Assembly (NCBI GenBank): GCA_020628855.1
Contig: JAHDEL010000034.1
Location: 1-36,846 of the forward strand
Source of the DNA: Saprospiraceae bacterium
GTDB taxonomy: Bacteria > Bacteroidota > Bacteroidia > Chitinophagales > Saprospiraceae
DNA: 36,846 bases
Direction of reading: 5' to 3'
The position numbers were made by a program, and so were the translations under genes. Positions 34,524 through 36,846 of the stretch are shown here, piece by piece. The notes under the pieces are model-generated. The model was not told where the DNA came from and made no database searches. It saw only the letters and a list, made by a program, of their open reading frames with translations. Each line of letters opens with the position of its first letter. Position 1 is the stretch's first letter.

Positions 34524-36846
34524 ATGAAAAAAGCGATTGTATTAGCTTTTGTATCCCTTTGCTTCATGTCTTTGAACGGACAATTTGTCTACAATGGTCA
34601 AGAGTATTATGGGGATGAGTGGATAGAGTATTCTCAAGATTATGCTAAAATCTTAGTAAATCAAACAGGAGTATGCAAAGTGCCAATCTCAGACCTACAG
34701 GCAAATGGCTTCTCGACATCAGGTATGAATGGTGCAGAATTACAATTGTTTTTTCGAGGAGAGAGAATACCATTGTATGTGAGTACTCAAGGAGCGTTAG
34801 ATGGGCAGGATTATATTGAGTTTTATGGAGTTAAGAATGACGGATGGTTTGACCAGTTTATGTTTGAAAACCCTTCTCAACAGCTCAATCCATATCATAG
34901 TATGGTAACAGACGCTTCTGCATATTTTCTTACAACAGAATCAGGAGCTTCAACGCAATACCAAACTATTTCAAACGGAGTTGCTACTAATAGTTTACTT
35001 CCAGAACCTTATTATACACATGAAGAGTTGATGGTCTTTTCAGATTTTCATGCTAATCCACCGGCTGATGCTTTAAGGTTATTGCAGTTTTCTCATTTGA
35101 TTTCAGGAGAAGGATATGGTTCAGCTGAGTCTAGCACATTTTCTGCTACAATGCCAGCCAGCTATAAATATACTGGTGCAGAAGCTGACAATCCAAAGTT
35201 AACTATTAGACAAAGTTTCTATCATTTCAACCATGTTTCAGAAGTATTGATAAATGGAGAGCTTAGAGAAACAAAAACGCACCCGACCTTGTCTGTTGAC
35301 GAATACACAGTAGATCTTTCAATTAATGACATTGTGGGATCGACGCAGGTTGAGATTAATGGTATAGCACCAAATAATGAGAATGATAGATCCATCAAGA
35401 GTTATTTGAAGCTTGAATATCCAAGAAGGCACAATGCTATCGACGGGGACTATTTTGAATTTAAGGTAGCTAGCTCTACTCAGAATAGGTATTTCGAAAT
35501 TGGAGAATTTAATGCAGGAAACTCTACCGTAGTACTAGATGTAACAAATGGGAACAGAATTTTACCAGAAATAGCGAATGATAAAGTGCAATTTGTTCTC
35601 CCAAGCTCTTCTCAAGAGTCCCATATCGTGGTATATAATTCAAATACAAATAGTATTGGCATTTCTCGGAAGACATTTCAGAACTTTTTTGAGTTAGACC
35701 CTGAATATCTCATCCTTACTTCCGAAGCCTTGAATTATGGACAAGGCTCAGGAGTGAATGCCTATGCAGATTATAGAAGATCAACACAAGGAGGAGAGTA
35801 TAGAGTTGATGTTATTAACTCAGAAGAAATTATGGATCAATTTGGTTATGGAATTGCTAATCACTCTCTAGCAATGAATAACTTCATCCGCAAAGCATAT
35901 CAGGCCTATGATGATCTTGAATTTATCTTTTTATTAGGTAAAGGATTGGATTACTCAAATTATAGAAAAGAAGATGCTTATCATCTTCCTACTTGGGGAT
36001 TCCCAGGGTCAGATAACTTATTGCTTTCTGCAAAAGGTTCTAACCATCCTCCAGTTCCAATTGGTAGACTAGCTGTTAGAACTGATGATTTGGTAAGGTC
36101 TTACTTAGAAAAGATAATACTCTATGAGAACTTTCCTCAATTAGCACAGACAGTAGAAGAAAGGGCATGGACTAAGAAATTCATTCACTTGAGTGGTGGA
36201 ACTATCGTAGAGCAAGATATTATCTATAACCACCTTAATAATATGAAAGACATCATCGAAAGCTCGACTTTTGGTGCAACAGTCAATACTTATAGAAAAA
36301 CAACAACTGATAATACGCAGACTACACTCTCACAACAAATTAAGAATGACATTAATGATGGTGCTGCGATGATTACTTTTTTCGGCCATTCTAGTACAGG
36401 TACATTTGACTTCAGTATAGAAGAACCTTCAGAATATAATAACGAAGGGAAACTGCCTGTGATAGTATCACTGGGTTGTCATTCGGGAGATGTACATAGT
36501 CACGCCGTAGGACTCAGTGAAAAATTCGTAACAGAGCCAAGAGTAGGAGCTATCGCTTTCTTAGCATCAGCAGGGAATGCTCAATTAAATGCGCAAGCAG
36601 TTCTTGGCTACGACTATTATGAAAATTTAGGAAGCCAACTCTACAGTGAAGAGATCGGAAAAATACATAGGACGTCAAATGACTATATCGCAGAAGAGTT
36701 TCCTTTCGACATCAACTTTGTCACCTTGGCAGAGCAATTTAGCCTGCATGGTGATCCAGCATTGATTATGGTCCACAGTGACTCACCAGATTATACACCG
36801 ACCATAGAAAATATTAGCACTACACCAGAAGAGATTAGTTCTAATC
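34524..36846 (+). CDS. C25 (gingipain-like) peptidase, PorU/PorU2 type, partial at 3' end
   Basis: The first 774 residues of a larger protein, cut by the window end. The signal peptide is MKKAIVLAFVSLCFMSLNGQ. The N-terminal beta domain (YAKILVNQTGVCKVPISDL, then DYIEFYGVKNDGWFDQF) is typical of PorU and PorU2-type proteins of the T9SS. The C25 catalytic domain spans about 410-755. The catalytic pair is His622 (FFGHSS) and Cys652 (LGCHSGD), 30 residues apart, much as in gingipains. PorU is the sortase that removes the sorting domain from T9SS cargo; PorU2-like paralogues are less well understood. The missing C-terminus, which would show whether it has its own sorting domain, decides between the two. 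Confidence 0.85.
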   Translation, partial: MKKAIVLAFVSLCFMSLNGQFVYNGQEYYGDEWIEYSQDYAKILVNQTGVCKVPISDLQANGFSTSGMNGAELQLFFRGERIPLYVSTQGALDGQDYIEFYGVKNDGWFDQFMFENPSQQLNPYHSMVTDASAYFLTTESGASTQYQTISNGVATNSLLPEPYYTHEELMVFSDFHANPPADALRLLQFSHLISGEGYGSAESSTFSATMPASYKYTGAEADNPKLTIRQSFYHFNHVSEVLINGELRETKTHPTLSVDEYTVDLSINDIVGSTQVEINGIAPNNENDRSIKSYLKLEYPRRHNAIDGDYFEFKVASSTQNRYFEIGEFNAGNSTVVLDVTNGNRILPEIANDKVQFVLPSSSQESHIVVYNSNTNSIGISRKTFQNFFELDPEYLILTSEALNYGQGSGVNAYADYRRSTQGGEYRVDVINSEEIMDQFGYGIANHSLAMNNFIRKAYQAYDDLEFIFLLGKGLDYSNYRKEDAYHLPTWGFPGSDNLLLSAKGSNHPPVPIGRLAVRTDDLVRSYLEKIILYENFPQLAQTVEERAWTKKFIHLSGGTIVEQDIIYNHLNNMKDIIESSTFGATVNTYRKTTTDNTQTTLSQQIKNDINDGAAMITFFGHSSTGTFDFSIEEPSEYNNEGKLPVIVSLGCHSGDVHSHAVGLSEKFVTEPRVGAIAFLASAGNAQLNAQAVLGYDYYENLGSQLYSEEIGKIHRTSNDYIAEEFPFDINFVTLAEQFSLHGDPALIMVHSDSPDYTPTIENISTTPEEISSN

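Noticed and set aside
1-36846. CRISPR arrays, tRNA/rRNA genes, insertion sequences, toxin-antitoxin or phage-defence operons
   Set aside because: I looked through the intergenic gaps and gene products and saw none; the coding density and functions look like ordinary chromosome.

Overview
The window looks like chromosome from a free-living, probably aerobic member of the Bacteroidota, most likely a Saprospiria/Lewinella-type lineage. The evidence is the AT-rich sequence, the lack of clear Shine-Dalgarno sites, a TAnnTTTG-type promoter element, and several secreted proteins ending in a type IX secretion system (T9SS) type-A sorting domain. Heme A synthase (aa3-type oxidase biogenesis) and a long acyl-CoA oxidase-like enzyme fit an aerobic heterotroph. 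The genus assignment is inference. I saw no tRNA, rRNA, insertion sequence, prophage or CRISPR array, and the coding is dense and intact.

Layout. (1) 1-4570: a perfect 16-bp parS-like palindrome, an M1 aminopeptidase, and a convergent cox15-hydrolase pair. A 385-bp AT-rich gap follows, with two exact DnaA-box matches and several near matches. (2) 4571-10210: a compact + strand run of dtd, a MazG-like gene, a DppC/OppC-type permease, a GAF-SpoIIE phosphatase, a TM2-TPR-SHOCT protein, rlmF and a sulfurtransferase, with overlapping or nearly abutting genes. (3) 10229-15724: a T9SS cargo protein, a nitroreductase with a divergent HxlR regulator and palindromic operator candidates, and clpB. (4) 15883-20676: two tandem PA-domain T9SS cargo proteins facing a T9SS subtilase. 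(5) 20845-23015: a dodecin with a terminator, an SDR-CDGSH pair, and a lipoprotein with MORN-like repeats and a TonB C-terminal domain. (6) 23071-29926: the acyl-CoA oxidase-like enzyme, a large T9SS protein with a dockerin/EF-hand-like segment, a small membrane protein and mutL. (7) 29909-36846: an MscS-family channel, a methyltransferase, rsmG, a glycosyltransferase, and a gingipain-like C25 peptidase (PorU/PorU2 type) cut by the window end.

How the genes work together. There is no single large pathway. The themes are genome and translation quality control (dtd, MazG, RlmF, RsmG, MutL, ClpB), envelope and secretion functions (five T9SS cargo proteins plus the C25 peptidase, an MscS channel, a TonB-domain lipoprotein), and local two-gene modules. 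The most interesting signals are the candidate replication origin with a parS site 4.3 kb away, the HxlR/nitroreductase switch, the stand-alone PA-domain pair beside a subtilase without a PA insert, and a MutL whose nuclease motifs appear lost. I found no clear undescribed defence or biosynthetic system.
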